In this document: positions 7,826-15,500 of the stretch, in pieces | Layout of the letters: each line of letters opens with the position of its first letter | Numbering within the stretch: position 1 is the first letter of the stretch | IMG/VR virus record: IMGVR_UViG_3300024306_000034 | Coordinates: 1-57,107 of that record | DNA: 57,107 nucleotides | Strand: one strand, 5' to 3' | From: a virus | Notes under the pieces: model-generated | What the model was told of the DNA's origin: nothing | Databases searched by the model: none | Seen by the model: only the letters and a program-made list of their open reading frames with translations | Translations under genes and position numbers: made by a program

Positions 7826-8384
7826 AGTTGGCAAAATACCCGCTCTCGACAAGGGTTTTGTGCAGCTTAGATGCTGCGCGCCAAACTTTCACGATTTAGA
7901 AGTAATGAAGTCTGAACTGTTCCGCGGAAACCTGACACCACAGCTGATAGAAACTGTCCACGTCTACTTAAATGTTAAGTGTCCATACTTTCTTCTGATA
8001 CCTTTGCTGTCGTCCGGAATAAAGGCGATATCTCGCCCTGGAGCGCCCAGCGACGCGTATGTGCCTAGGGTAGACGACATAAAGTCCGGAAACCATGAAT
8101 CGGATCTAGAGATCCAATACTCTATGAATCTGACCATAGATTCGTTAATGCTCAACCAGAAAGCTTATGCTAAAGATGGCTGCAACCCGTTCGTTGCGTC
8201 GGTGACCACGCCAGTCGCCGCATACTGGGAAGGAGTGATGTTTGGCCTGATGAGAGACTGGGTGCGCTTCGCTGCCGCACCTGGGCTGCACCCTCTGGTA
8301 AAAGAGTACCAGAAATCAGTTGTGGATGCACTTTCTGTAGAATACAAAAACATTAACGATATCATGCGTATAATACCAAAATGA
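7818..8384 (+). CDS. Unknown protein, possible degenerate ThyX fold
   Basis: I set the start at the ATG at 7818, which has GAGGG 9 bases upstream. An in-frame ATG at 7803 lies further inside the preceding gene. The 188-residue product aligns loosely but collinearly with flavin-dependent thymidylate synthases: GFVQLRCCAP near the start, LTPQLIETVHVYLNVKCPYF in the place of the strand before the RHR motif, a Y-V-P turn, and a C-terminal YWEGVMFGLMRDW...HPLVKEYQ segment like the ThyX MHFLxLRxxxxAQxEI helix. The RHRxxSxNxxSxR flavin/dUMP signature is absent, so it cannot be a normal ThyX. The assignment is tentative and profile comparison would decide it. Confidence 0.6.
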   Translation: MSEVGKIPALDKGFVQLRCCAPNFHDLEVMKSELFRGNLTPQLIETVHVYLNVKCPYFLLIPLLSSGIKAISRPGAPSDAYVPRVDDIKSGNHESDLEIQYSMNLTIDSLMLNQKAYAKDGCNPFVASVTTPVAAYWEGVMFGLMRDWVRFAAAPGLHPLVKEYQKSVVDALSVEYKNINDIMRIIPK

Positions 8385-8584
8385 AGAAGACTAAAAAGCC
8401 CAAAAAAGTCGATGCCAGCGAGCCAGAGCTAACATACTGGACCGAGATAACGTATATCTGTCCAACTCGCGGCAAAGTGACTGAAAAAGTTCAAGTGAAG
8501 AAACTTAAACCGCAGCCCGTACCCGATGTGGGTCAGAAATACGAGCTAGAAATTCTTAAAGAAGCGGCGGAAGATGACGAATAA
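8381..8584 (+). CDS. Small basic protein, 67 aa
   Basis: The N-terminus is lysine-rich (KKTKKPKK), followed by a strand-rich core with ICPTRGKVTEKVQVKKL. It is coupled by ATGA to the gene before and overlaps the next gene by 11 bases. The single Cys makes a zinc site unlikely. Function unknown. Confidence 0.65.
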   Translation: MKKTKKPKKVDASEPELTYWTEITYICPTRGKVTEKVQVKKLKPQPVPDVGQKYELEILKEAAEDDE

Positions 8585-9293
8585 CATCTTAAAAAAGACG
8601 CTAGAAGCTAGTCAGATTGACTACAAAACGTACATAAATCTCAGCGCCTATTTTAGGACCTATTTGTCCAACTGCGCCAAATTTGGTATCCCAAATCCTA
8701 AGAGCTCATTTGGGACGAACGACGTAGTTATTAGAAATATAAATAAATCGCCAGAAACAGACGCGTATGGTGTGACTAAGAAATGGAAAGTTGTAGCATG
8801 CGCGTATGGACTAATTATTGGTCGAAGAATACTTCCTAAGCGATTGGGCCGGATAGAAGTCATAAACGATATAGCGCGCTCGCAGCATCAGGTGACGGTA
8901 GAGCCAGACCCTGACCTTATCGACAGCTTCTTGCTCGGCGAAGAATCATTCGATCCAAACTCTAGACTGAATAAAAGTCTAAAACTTAGAAAACAGGCCT
9001 CAAAGTATAATAAATCTATATCCAAAAAGATCACTGCTCACAACGAGGCAGAAGATTATTTTGAATCACTTTCCGAAGGCGATGTCATATACTCATCGTC
9101 TTCTTTGATAGGTCTCACCACGCATCCGCGGTCTTTTACCGTGGTAAAGATTATACGCACCATGAAGTGCGTAGACTTCATAATAGTTCGTCTCAAATCA
9201 TCGACAGAGATATCTATAAGGCCTCGATCGATATTGAAATGTTTTGTAACGACGCAGCAACCGTACCCATTATCCAAGATAATCTCAAAATGA
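8574..9293 (+). CDS. Hypothetical protein, 239 aa
   Basis: The protein is soluble. Residues 1-110 look globular and strand-rich, a basic helical linker (LNKSLKLRKQASKYNKSISK) follows, and a small C-terminal beta domain ends the protein. It overlaps the 67-residue gene upstream and shares ATGA with the dCMP deaminase downstream, so it is co-translated with nucleotide-metabolism genes. No motif recognised. Confidence 0.7.
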   Translation: MTNNILKKTLEASQIDYKTYINLSAYFRTYLSNCAKFGIPNPKSSFGTNDVVIRNINKSPETDAYGVTKKWKVVACAYGLIIGRRILPKRLGRIEVINDIARSQHQVTVEPDPDLIDSFLLGEESFDPNSRLNKSLKLRKQASKYNKSISKKITAHNEAEDYFESLSEGDVIYSSSSLIGLTTHPRSFTVVKIIRTMKCVDFIIVRLKSSTEISIRPRSILKCFVTTQQPYPLSKIISK

Positions 9294-9739
9294 GACCATC
9301 AAAACTGTCGTTCTACATGGCCATGGCCGAAACAGCCGCATCTAGGTCGCATGACTTAGAAACTAAGGTTGGCTCGGTGTTGGTTAAGGCTGACACTGGG
9401 GCTATCATAGCCACAGGCTGCAACGGCTTCGTTCGCGGCGCAGACGATGAGAAGCTTCCGGGAACGAGACCTAAGAAGTACGACTACATAGTGCACAGCG
9501 AGATGAATCTGATCGCCAACTGCGCGCGGCATGGGGTTTCTACAGAAAACTGCTTCGTGGTGTGCACGATGACGCCGTGCAAAGTCTGCATGAGGATGCT
9601 GTGGCAATGTGGGATAAGCCGAGTGGTGGCTAAGAATAAGTATCGCGACTTTGATTCTATACTGACGATGGGCGACCTATCGGTCTCAATAAAAGAAGTT
9701 GAAGGTCTTATAGATCTAGAGTACGGAGGCAAGAGATGA
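9290..9739 (+). CDS. dCMP deaminase
   Basis: Zinc-dependent cytidine/deoxycytidylate deaminase, 149 residues, that converts dCMP to dUMP to feed dTMP synthesis. The zinc and catalytic motifs are clear: HSE (His69, Glu71) and MTPCKVCMRML (Cys97, Cys100). A basic loop (PGTRPKKYDY) precedes HSE, as in phage and eukaryotic dCMP deaminases. I use the ATG at 9290, which overlaps the preceding stop (ATGA). A longer start at 9167 would run 120 bases into the upstream gene. It overlaps the UDG-like gene by ATGA. In T4-type phages the enzyme is allosterically controlled by (hydroxymethyl-)dCTP and dTTP, which would fit the dCMP hydroxymethylase encoded upstream. Confidence 0.92.
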   Translation: MRPSKLSFYMAMAETAASRSHDLETKVGSVLVKADTGAIIATGCNGFVRGADDEKLPGTRPKKYDYIVHSEMNLIANCARHGVSTENCFVVCTMTPCKVCMRMLWQCGISRVVAKNKYRDFDSILTMGDLSVSIKEVEGLIDLEYGGKR

Positions 9740-10152
9740 AGGTACTTTTTGTTGGTTCAAATCCTGGATTCGCAAGCCCAGACAACTCTGCATTTCATCC
9801 AAGTTCTAAAACCCGTCTAACATTAGACTCATGGCTCAGGGGCATAGATTGCGAACGTCACTACGTCAACGTAGCAGACTATAAAACCCCTAACAACCGA
9901 GCGCTGACATCTAAAGAGATCAGATCGCTTCTGCCGTCTTTAGAGGCAAAAATTTCTTCACATAAAGATTGCAAGATCGTAGCCGTAGGTTCAGCAGCCG
10001 CAAAGGCGCTGAAACTTATTGGCGCAGATTTTCTTGCCATACCGCACCCGTCGGGTCGCACTCGGCAATACAACGACAAGGCTTTTAAAGCCGCTACGAT
10101 AAACGCTTTGATTTTATTTATAAAAGGGTATAATATCAATACGGGTGTTTGA
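9736..10152 (+). CDS. Uracil-DNA-glycosylase-superfamily protein
   Basis: This compact 138-residue protein has the two end motifs of the UDG superfamily. FVGSNPG (5-11) stands in the place of GExPG, and AIPHPSGRTRQYND (101 onward) stands in the place of the HPSxx DNA-intercalation motif. AVGSAAAKAL (about 83-92) is the Rossmann-like strand and helix seen before it. The water-activating Asp/Asn of families 1-4 is not obvious: residues after motif 1 are FASPDNSAFHP, where Asp16 or Asn17 could serve. It could excise uracil or modified pyrimidines, or act without base excision. It is fused by ATGA to the dCMP deaminase gene, and a promoter begins inside its 3' end. Confidence 0.65.
   Translation: MKVLFVGSNPGFASPDNSAFHPSSKTRLTLDSWLRGIDCERHYVNVADYKTPNNRALTSKEIRSLLPSLEAKISSHKDCKIVAVGSAAAKALKLIGADFLAIPHPSGRTRQYNDKAFKAATINALILFIKGYNINTGV
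10108..10134 (+). promoter_or_regulatory. Sigma-70-type promoter for the 10.1-10.7 kb leader and gene
   Basis: A perfect -10 TATAAT (10129-10134, preceded by GGG) lies 15 bases after a -35-like TTGATT (10108-10113), inside the last codons of the UDG-like gene. The expected start of transcription is near 10141, directly at the start of the structured leader. The spacer is shorter than the usual 17, so the -35 assignment is less sure than the -10. Confidence 0.55.
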
Positions 10153-10262
10153 TCTGCCTGCAAGTAGATCATGAACGATGCGACCGCTCCGTCTTTGCAG
10201 AGAACCTGTGCGCATCTTAGCCTGCTATTAAAAGGGTGGAGAGGAAGTCAGGACCCTTTTAT
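10141..10262 (+). ncRNA. Candidate structured RNA or leader with predicted kissing loops
   Basis: There is no convincing gene in these 122 bases, but three hairpins follow one another. Hairpin 1 is TGATCTGC/GTAGATCA (10150-10157 with 10164-10171, one GU pair) with loop CTGCAA (10158-10163). Hairpin 2 is GATGCG/CGCATC (10177-10182 with 10211-10216). Its 28-base loop contains TTGCAG (10195-10200), the perfect complement of the hairpin 1 loop, so a 6-bp loop-loop contact is predicted. Hairpin 3 is TAAAAGGGT/ACCCTTTTA (10229-10237 with 10253-10261), with a purine-rich loop holding GGAGAGGAAG. It may be a terminator-like end or may display or hide a ribosome site. A promoter sits immediately upstream. 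No known RNA family is recognised. Confidence 0.5.
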
Positions 10263-10265
10263 CAA

Positions 10266-10466
10266 ATGGAGTACTTATGGGTTTCCATGTTCCTAGTGAT
10301 TTCGCTGATTTTAATCTCTTTAATCCTTTTCATTATTCATCCGAATCAATTAATAGACACAACGCGCAATCAAAAAGGAGAAAGCGCATGGTTACTCCCC
10401 GCAATCTTTCCAAAGTCAACAGCAAAAACTACACCGCAGCTTTTGACGGCCTCCGCGACAGCGTGA
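10266..10466 (+). CDS. Possible small membrane peptide overlapping the next gene
   Basis: A frame starting at ATG 10266 encodes a strongly hydrophobic segment (MFLVISLILISLILFII) within its first 25 residues and then runs about 80 bases into the 10388 gene in another frame. The hydrophobic block is unlike random sequence. However, the ribosome site is poor (AGGA about 20 bases upstream, inside hairpin 3) and the C-terminal part only shadows the next gene. It may be a short leader peptide that couples translation to the hairpin. Confidence 0.3.
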   Translation: MEYLWVSMFLVISLILISLILFIIHPNQLIDTTRNQKGESAWLLPAIFPKSTAKTTPQLLTASATA

Positions 10467-10747
10467 AGTTCACCCTCGCGTCCTCAAAAGACCGGTTTCC
10501 AACCGTCACAGCTGGCCGTCTCGGCATCCCCGCTCGCAAAAATCTGAACAAAATTAAAGTCATCTTGGCTTCCAAGAAGACCCTGGCCTCTGGCGCCGGC
10601 ACTACATACGAAGTAGAATTTCGCCTAAACCGCTTCGTCACTAGCAGCAACGCTACCTTCATCGCTACCAACTGGCCAAAAGGTCTCCGCAAACCTAAGG
10701 TTGGTCAACCTTACGAGTTCGCAGTTCTTTCGATCGAGTCTGCCTAA
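10388..10747 (+). CDS. Hypothetical basic protein, 119 aa
   Basis: The start ATG at 10388 follows an excellent AAAGGAG site. A longer in-frame start at 10277 would have no ribosome site and would give a non-globular extension. The protein is basic and strand-rich with many Lys/Arg/Ser. Segments such as TYEVEFRLNRFVTSSNATF look like a small beta fold. It is the first clear gene after the structured leader, so it is the most likely target of any control by that RNA. No family recognised. Confidence 0.7.
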   Translation: MVTPRNLSKVNSKNYTAAFDGLRDSVKFTLASSKDRFPTVTAGRLGIPARKNLNKIKVILASKKTLASGAGTTYEVEFRLNRFVTSSNATFIATNWPKGLRKPKVGQPYEFAVLSIESA

Positions 10748-10766
10748 TTCAGATAGGGGTTTCGCC

Positions 10767-11261
10767 GTGAACATCTTTTTTACGTCCGCTGATCCAATCG
10801 AATGCGCAATAGCATTAGATGACAAGCGCCTAGTTAAGATGCCAGTCGAGTCTGTGCAGATGCTATCGTCTGCTATGGCTCGACACGGCGGAACCCCTGT
10901 ATACCGCGTCGCCTGGACCAAGCATCCATGTACGATCTGGTCCGGCGACTCCCGCGAGAACTTCGAATGGCATCTAGAGCATTTGAAAGCGATGAATGAT
11001 GAATTTAGAATTAGGTATGGTAAAGACCACGGGTCGTTTAATGCGGGTTACGCTGCGCTTAAAGCTCAGATCCAGAGGATACCCGGCATCGGTCTTACGC
11101 AGTTTCCTAATTGCTCACTGTTCAAAACTGTATCCGACGTTCACGAAGCTTACCGATTAGGTTTCCACGAGAAATGGAAGAACGATAAGCGCGCTCCGCG
11201 GTGGACTAACCGCACGCCACCATCGTGGTACAACCCCCAAGAATATAAGGGGACAGCGTAA
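10767..11261 (+). CDS. Conserved phage protein of the NIFxxxxDPxxCA...DKxxVKM type
   Basis: A GTG start at 10767 with AGGGG 7-8 bases upstream gives 164 residues beginning with the pattern NIFF-x3-DP-x-ECA-x4-DDKRLVKM-x2-E-x2-QMLSSA. This N-terminus is familiar from many phage proteins and some bacterial ones. Further conserved-looking segments are TKHPCTIW and ENFEWHLEHLKAMNDEFRIRYGK, and the C-terminus has PRWTNRTPPSWY. The function of the family is not established to my knowledge. The stop overlaps the next start (TAATG). Confidence 0.7.
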   Translation: MNIFFTSADPIECAIALDDKRLVKMPVESVQMLSSAMARHGGTPVYRVAWTKHPCTIWSGDSRENFEWHLEHLKAMNDEFRIRYGKDHGSFNAGYAALKAQIQRIPGIGLTQFPNCSLFKTVSDVHEAYRLGFHEKWKNDKRAPRWTNRTPPSWYNPQEYKGTA

Positions 11262-11455
11262 TGATCGATAAATTAAACGCGAGAATGATCGATCTCTCTG
11301 AAGAGGCAGAAGTTCTGATCAACAAAAGATCAGAGCTACACGACGAGATCGAAAAAATAAATGTTAGATTAGCCCACTTAGTGGGCGCCATGCAAGAACT
11401 GGATTCACTTAAAAGGAGTTTAGAAGATGGTAACGCGGAAGAAAAGCAAGTCTGA
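11261..11455 (+). CDS. Small coiled-coil protein, 64 aa
   Basis: Almost the entire sequence is a heptad-patterned helix (DLSEEAEVLINKRSELHDEI and the residues after it), so it is predicted to oligomerise. It is coupled to the gene before by TAATG, and its end overlaps the next gene by 29 bases in another frame. Function unknown. Confidence 0.65.
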   Translation: MIDKLNARMIDLSEEAEVLINKRSELHDEIEKINVRLAHLVGAMQELDSLKRSLEDGNAEEKQV

Positions 11456-11690
11456 ACCTAAGAAAGTCGCAAAAAAGGTTCGCGAACCTAAAGTTCGAGC
11501 GAATAAAGCAGAACAATCGTCCGCGGCTTGCGCAGTTAGCGATTGCGTAAAAGCTGCGCCACAAGGCGCAAAAGAGCTCTTCTCAGAGCTTCTAGCTATT
11601 TACGGCAATAAATACTATATTTTGCTGCTTGGCGCTGCGGTGGGCTTTGCCGCCGGCGTGGTAATTGATCACTTGTTTATTAAAGGGTGA
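11427..11690 (+). CDS. Small basic membrane protein, 87 aa
   Basis: The Lys/Arg-rich N-terminal 30 residues are followed by a linker with two Cys and then a C-terminal hydrophobic helix (YYILLLGAAVGFAAGVVIDH). It looks like a tail-anchored or small-channel protein with a positively charged cytoplasmic head. AAAGGAG lies 8-9 bases before its ATG. It is the last gene of the plus-strand block, directly before the bidirectional terminator. A lysis role is possible but unproven. Confidence 0.7.
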   Translation: MVTRKKSKSEPKKVAKKVREPKVRANKAEQSSAACAVSDCVKAAPQGAKELFSELLAIYGNKYYILLLGAAVGFAAGVVIDHLFIKG

Positions 11691-11712
11691 TCTACCTTAA
11701 TAAGGTAAAAAT

Positions 11713-11735
11713 AAAGGCGGCTTATAGCCGCCTTT
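11713..11735. terminator. Bidirectional intrinsic terminator between convergent blocks
   Basis: A perfect 9-bp stem AAAGGCGGC/GCCGCCTTT with loop TTATA. On the plus strand it ends in TTTT, and on the minus strand it is followed by TTTATTTTT, so it can stop transcription from both sides. It separates the plus-strand genes (ending 11690) from the minus-strand genes (ending 11760). A small perfect inverted repeat, TACCTTA-A-TAAGGTA (11693-11707), sits just before it. Confidence 0.9.
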
Positions 11736-11759
11736 TACAGTTTATAAACCGTAAATCAA

Positions 11760-12068
11760 TTATTGAGCGCGAAGAGCGATGTAGAGATCGTCGACAACTG
11801 CGAGACCAGCAGTTAAAACGTTGGAAGGCAAGGTATCCGCGGCAGTAACGACGTCAAAAACTGCGCCGCCGGTGGTTCCTTGCTTTACGCGGACGACGAT
11901 ATCGCCAACTTCAAGTTCGGCCCATTGAGCACCGCTAGCAGAAGTTCCGGTGGCTTTTTTGGCCATAACAACAGCATGGGATCCCAGGGCGGCAAGAAGC
12001 TCATTCTTGGCCGCTCGGTTTGCTAAGGCGACTTCTAGGACTCTTTTGGTTTTGGTAGACAGGATCAT
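11760..12068 (-). CDS. Small protein, 102 aa, possibly virion-associated
   Basis: The start is placed at ATG 12068, with CGGAG 5-7 bases upstream; an extension to 12101 lacks a site. An N-terminal helix (LSTKTKRVLEVALANRAAKN) is followed by a beta-rich Gly/Ala/Val/Thr domain (AELEVGDIVVRVKQGTTGGA and onward). The composition resembles small structural or decoration proteins such as the 127-residue protein encoded at 36338-36721. The assignment is by style only. Confidence 0.65.
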   Translation of the reverse strand: MILSTKTKRVLEVALANRAAKNELLAALGSHAVVMAKKATGTSASGAQWAELEVGDIVVRVKQGTTGGAVFDVVTAADTLPSNVLTAGLAVVDDLYIALRAQ

Positions 12069-12131
12069 AGTGACTCCGATAAAGTTGAGGCGCTGCAACA
12101 TGCAGCGGCACTATGGTATCAATATATCACG

Positions 12132-12545
12132 TTATTTACTTAAGATCTCATACATCAAAGATGCAAAACCAATCAAACCGCCAATGAAAGCGCTTATTTT
12201 TGCTACCACTTTTATGATTGTCTGCTTTTCTATGTGCGACTTCTCAAGCGGTTCTAGTCTCGAATCCATCTTGTCGTTCATAGCCTTAAGTTCGCTTAGA
12301 GCTGCCTCATTTAGCTCAGTTCTGCGCATGTGCTCTATCAGAGATTCTGTATTCTTTTCAAGCGTTTTTCTGATATAGGTGATCTCGTGGCCCATCTGGC
12401 GGTCTGTGGCGATATGCTCGCTAAAATCTTTATGAAAATCCGACATTGATGATTCTAGGCTCGAAATACGCCGCCCAGTTTCCTGGACGGTATCTTTCAC
12501 AAACTCTAAGTCCTTACTAATCAAATCAACTTTATCGTTTTCCAT
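12132..12545 (-). CDS. Coiled-coil protein with C-terminal membrane helix (XhlA-like topology)
   Basis: The 137 residues form a long N-terminal coiled coil (about 1-100, with SSLESSMSDF and EHIATDRQMG segments), followed by one C-terminal hydrophobic segment (VVAKISAFIGGLIGFASLMY). This architecture is typical of phage XhlA-like lysis accessory proteins and some holin partners. The ribosome site AGGAG precedes the ATG. It lies just downstream of the giant adhesin gene, at the end of the late minus-strand block, where lysis genes are common. No catalytic motif is present. Confidence 0.7.
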   Translation of the reverse strand: MENDKVDLISKDLEFVKDTVQETGRRISSLESSMSDFHKDFSEHIATDRQMGHEITYIRKTLEKNTESLIEHMRRTELNEAALSELKAMNDKMDSRLEPLEKSHIEKQTIIKVVAKISAFIGGLIGFASLMYEILSK

Positions 12546-12574
12546 AAAGATCTCCTACGCGCGCATAATATCTA

Positions 12575-15500
12575 TTATGTCACACTAATGCTCCAGCTTT
12601 GTGAGTTCAGGATCGAAGACGCGGGCACTGCGACGAAGTTGTTATTCTCGTCCTCGACGATGATCTTGTGTATGACGAACTCTTCTGTGTCGCGGGTTAT
12701 GAACTCTCCAGACATCTGTGAAAAGTCTGTGATAACAACAACAACGCGCTTGCTCGACGTTATTGATTTATAGATCATGTGCACTTTTTTCCAGTTTGAT
12801 GGCTTAGAGAGTGTTGGGTGGCTTGCAACCGCTGGAAGTGTTTTGATCTCGTCCTTGTTGGACGCGATGACAACAGGTTGGTTGATCTCTACGGATTGTG
12901 TAGGTATTTCGACCAGACTGTTAGCCGTTTTCTGAGCGGCGGCAACATACACACTCTTGTTTCCAGCGGCGTCCTTTGCGATCACGTTAAAGTAGTAGGT
13001 CGTATTAGAAACGAGATTACTAATCAATGCGTGCGTTGCGCTAGAATACGCTTTAACGATGGTTCCATTTGCCTCAGTGTCTGCAACTGTTGAAAAGTCA
13101 GGGGCGACGCCTAAGTTAGACATAGCCATTCTTAATTGATACTGAATCTGCGAACCAGTGGACGTATTGTCTTCTGCAGGGTTCCAAGTCACGATCATGC
13201 TATCTTTATCAACAGAGTTAAAAATAATAGCACCACCGCCGCCTGGTGTTGGGCCTGTTGTATCGGCTAATGTTGTCATAGAAACGGCATTATATGCAGA
13301 CATGTTACCGAAAGAATCTCTTAACACAACATTAAAATAGTATGTAGTTAGAGGACTAAGATTTGCAATCGTAACGACCGAAATATCCTTAGTAAAGGAC
13401 TTTACTTGCGTGCCATTACTCAACGTGGTAGGGAGATCCTCCATATCGTTTGAATACGACATATACACCGCATATTGCAGCGAACCTTCGGAGGTGATGT
13501 TATCGCTACCTTTTGTCCAATTTAACACGCAGCTATCGGCTGTCACCATTGACGCACTCAATATGCCCGAATTACCTGGCGACGGAACTGTTGTGTCTAT
13601 GATTGTTGTCGCATAGGTTGGTGCGTATGCAGCCTCATTCATTGAGCGATCTTCAACTATTAGGTTGAAGTAATACGTAGATGATGGATTTAAACCTGTA
13701 ACTGTATAACTTGTTTCACCGTTTACAAATAAAGCACAAAATGTTCCGTTTGTTTTTGCCTGAGCGACAGTGGTAATGTTATTACTTAGCGATCTATAGA
13801 GCCTGTATTCAAAATCTGAATTAACATCGACGTCATCAGACGCAGGCGACCAAGACAACGAAACGGACGTTTGCGTTATGCCAGTAGTCAAAATAGCACC
13901 ATTAGCGCCAGGTACAGGCGGGGTGACATCTGCTGCAGTGTATACGGCTCCAGCTGTGTATGCTGTTTTGTTTCCAAACTCATCCTTCGCAACAACATTA
14001 AAGAAGTACTGAGTTCCAGGTTCAAGATCGGTTATTATAGCATACGACACGTCTGCTAAATAATCTTGCACCAAAACTGAAGCCGATTCCATTTGATTTA
14101 CGCTTGCAACAGCCGTAAGAAGTTGAGACATATACACCGCGTATTGTATCTCATCTTGTGGTGTTGACTTATCAGTTGCCTTAACCCAAGACACGCGAAG
14201 CTGTTGTTTTTCAATCTGACTAAATGTCAACGAACTGTTTGAAGGCAGCAGCGGACCAGAAACGTCTGCAGATGTTGCCACCGTTGTGGTTTGGTATACC
14301 GCTTTGTTACCGGCGACGTCCATGACCATAACGTTTGCATAGTAAGTAGTATTAGGCATCAACCCGGCAACGGTCGCTGTATTCACATCCGACGTGAAAG
14401 GCATAGCAATTATGCCATTTTTAAATGTATCAACCGTGTTTATGTTATTTTGCGTAGATACGCGAACTTCATAACGTAGACGATTCTGAGCAGAATAATC
14501 GTCAGAAGCCTTATTCCACCCTAAAACAAAACTAGATTCATTAACGTAGCTAGTTGTAAGAGCTCCGCTTACCCCTGGCGTTGGCGCACTAGTGTCATTA
14601 AATGTCCAAACCCTAGCCGCATTGTATGTGGTATGTGCCGCAGTGGCATCTCTGACAACTACGTTCACCATATATTCAGTGGCGGGAAGAAGGTTGGTGA
14701 TCGTGAACGACGTCATGCCCTGAGTGTACGGTGATGCTTGTGTAACCAGTCCCTGCTGAACATGTACCTCAATGTTATCAGCGTTGTTCATCGCAGGGAA
14801 TTCATTTTTCAAAAAAGCATTAGTTTTACGAGTCGCATAGTAAACAGCATACTCAAGAGATGAGGCCGCTTGAGATTCATCAGATGCGGGAGACCAAGAT
14901 AGATTTAATGAGCCAGATCCGGCAACGACAACGTTAATCTTGCCGCTATTGCCGACGACAGGTGCAACCCACTGAGAGGATGTTTTTGCAAACACTGACG
15001 CATACCCGGATCTATTACCAGCAGCGTCGACTGCCATGATGTTGTAGTAAAAACCAGTATTGCCAGGCAGATTAGAATCACGGAACTGGACATAGCGAGT
15101 TGAATTGTAAATTAACTCATACGTATACGGATTAATCCACGGGACTACAACAGCATTGCCGACGTAGGTGCCGTTTGAAATCATCTGAGCAACAGTTGAA
15201 ATATTGTTACTAGACGAGCGGTATACGCGATAAATTACGTTTTGTATGGGCGTAACGTTATCAACAGCGACAGTTGCGTTTAAGTTGATGTAATTATAGC
15301 CAACGTGAGTAATCTCGATATTGCCGACACCAGGAACAACAGGTGCGGAGGTGTCGTTAAGTGTTAGCGCATTCACTGGTGCATAAACTGATTTATTGCC
15401 AGCTTGATCTCGAACAACAACGCCAAAGAAGTAACGAGTGTTTCTATTCAGTTCGGTTGCCGTATAGCTGCCGGTGTTAACAGTCCAATCGAGAATCTTA

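Noticed and set aside
9167-9289. Longer version of dCMP deaminase starting at 9167
   Set aside because: It would overlap the preceding gene by over 120 bases and add residues not found in the family. ATG 9290 gives an ATGA overlap as elsewhere in this block.
10236-10265. Longer start for the hydrophobic mini-frame
   Set aside because: It would begin inside hairpin 3 without any ribosome site. The ATG at 10266 is the only reasonable start if the peptide exists.
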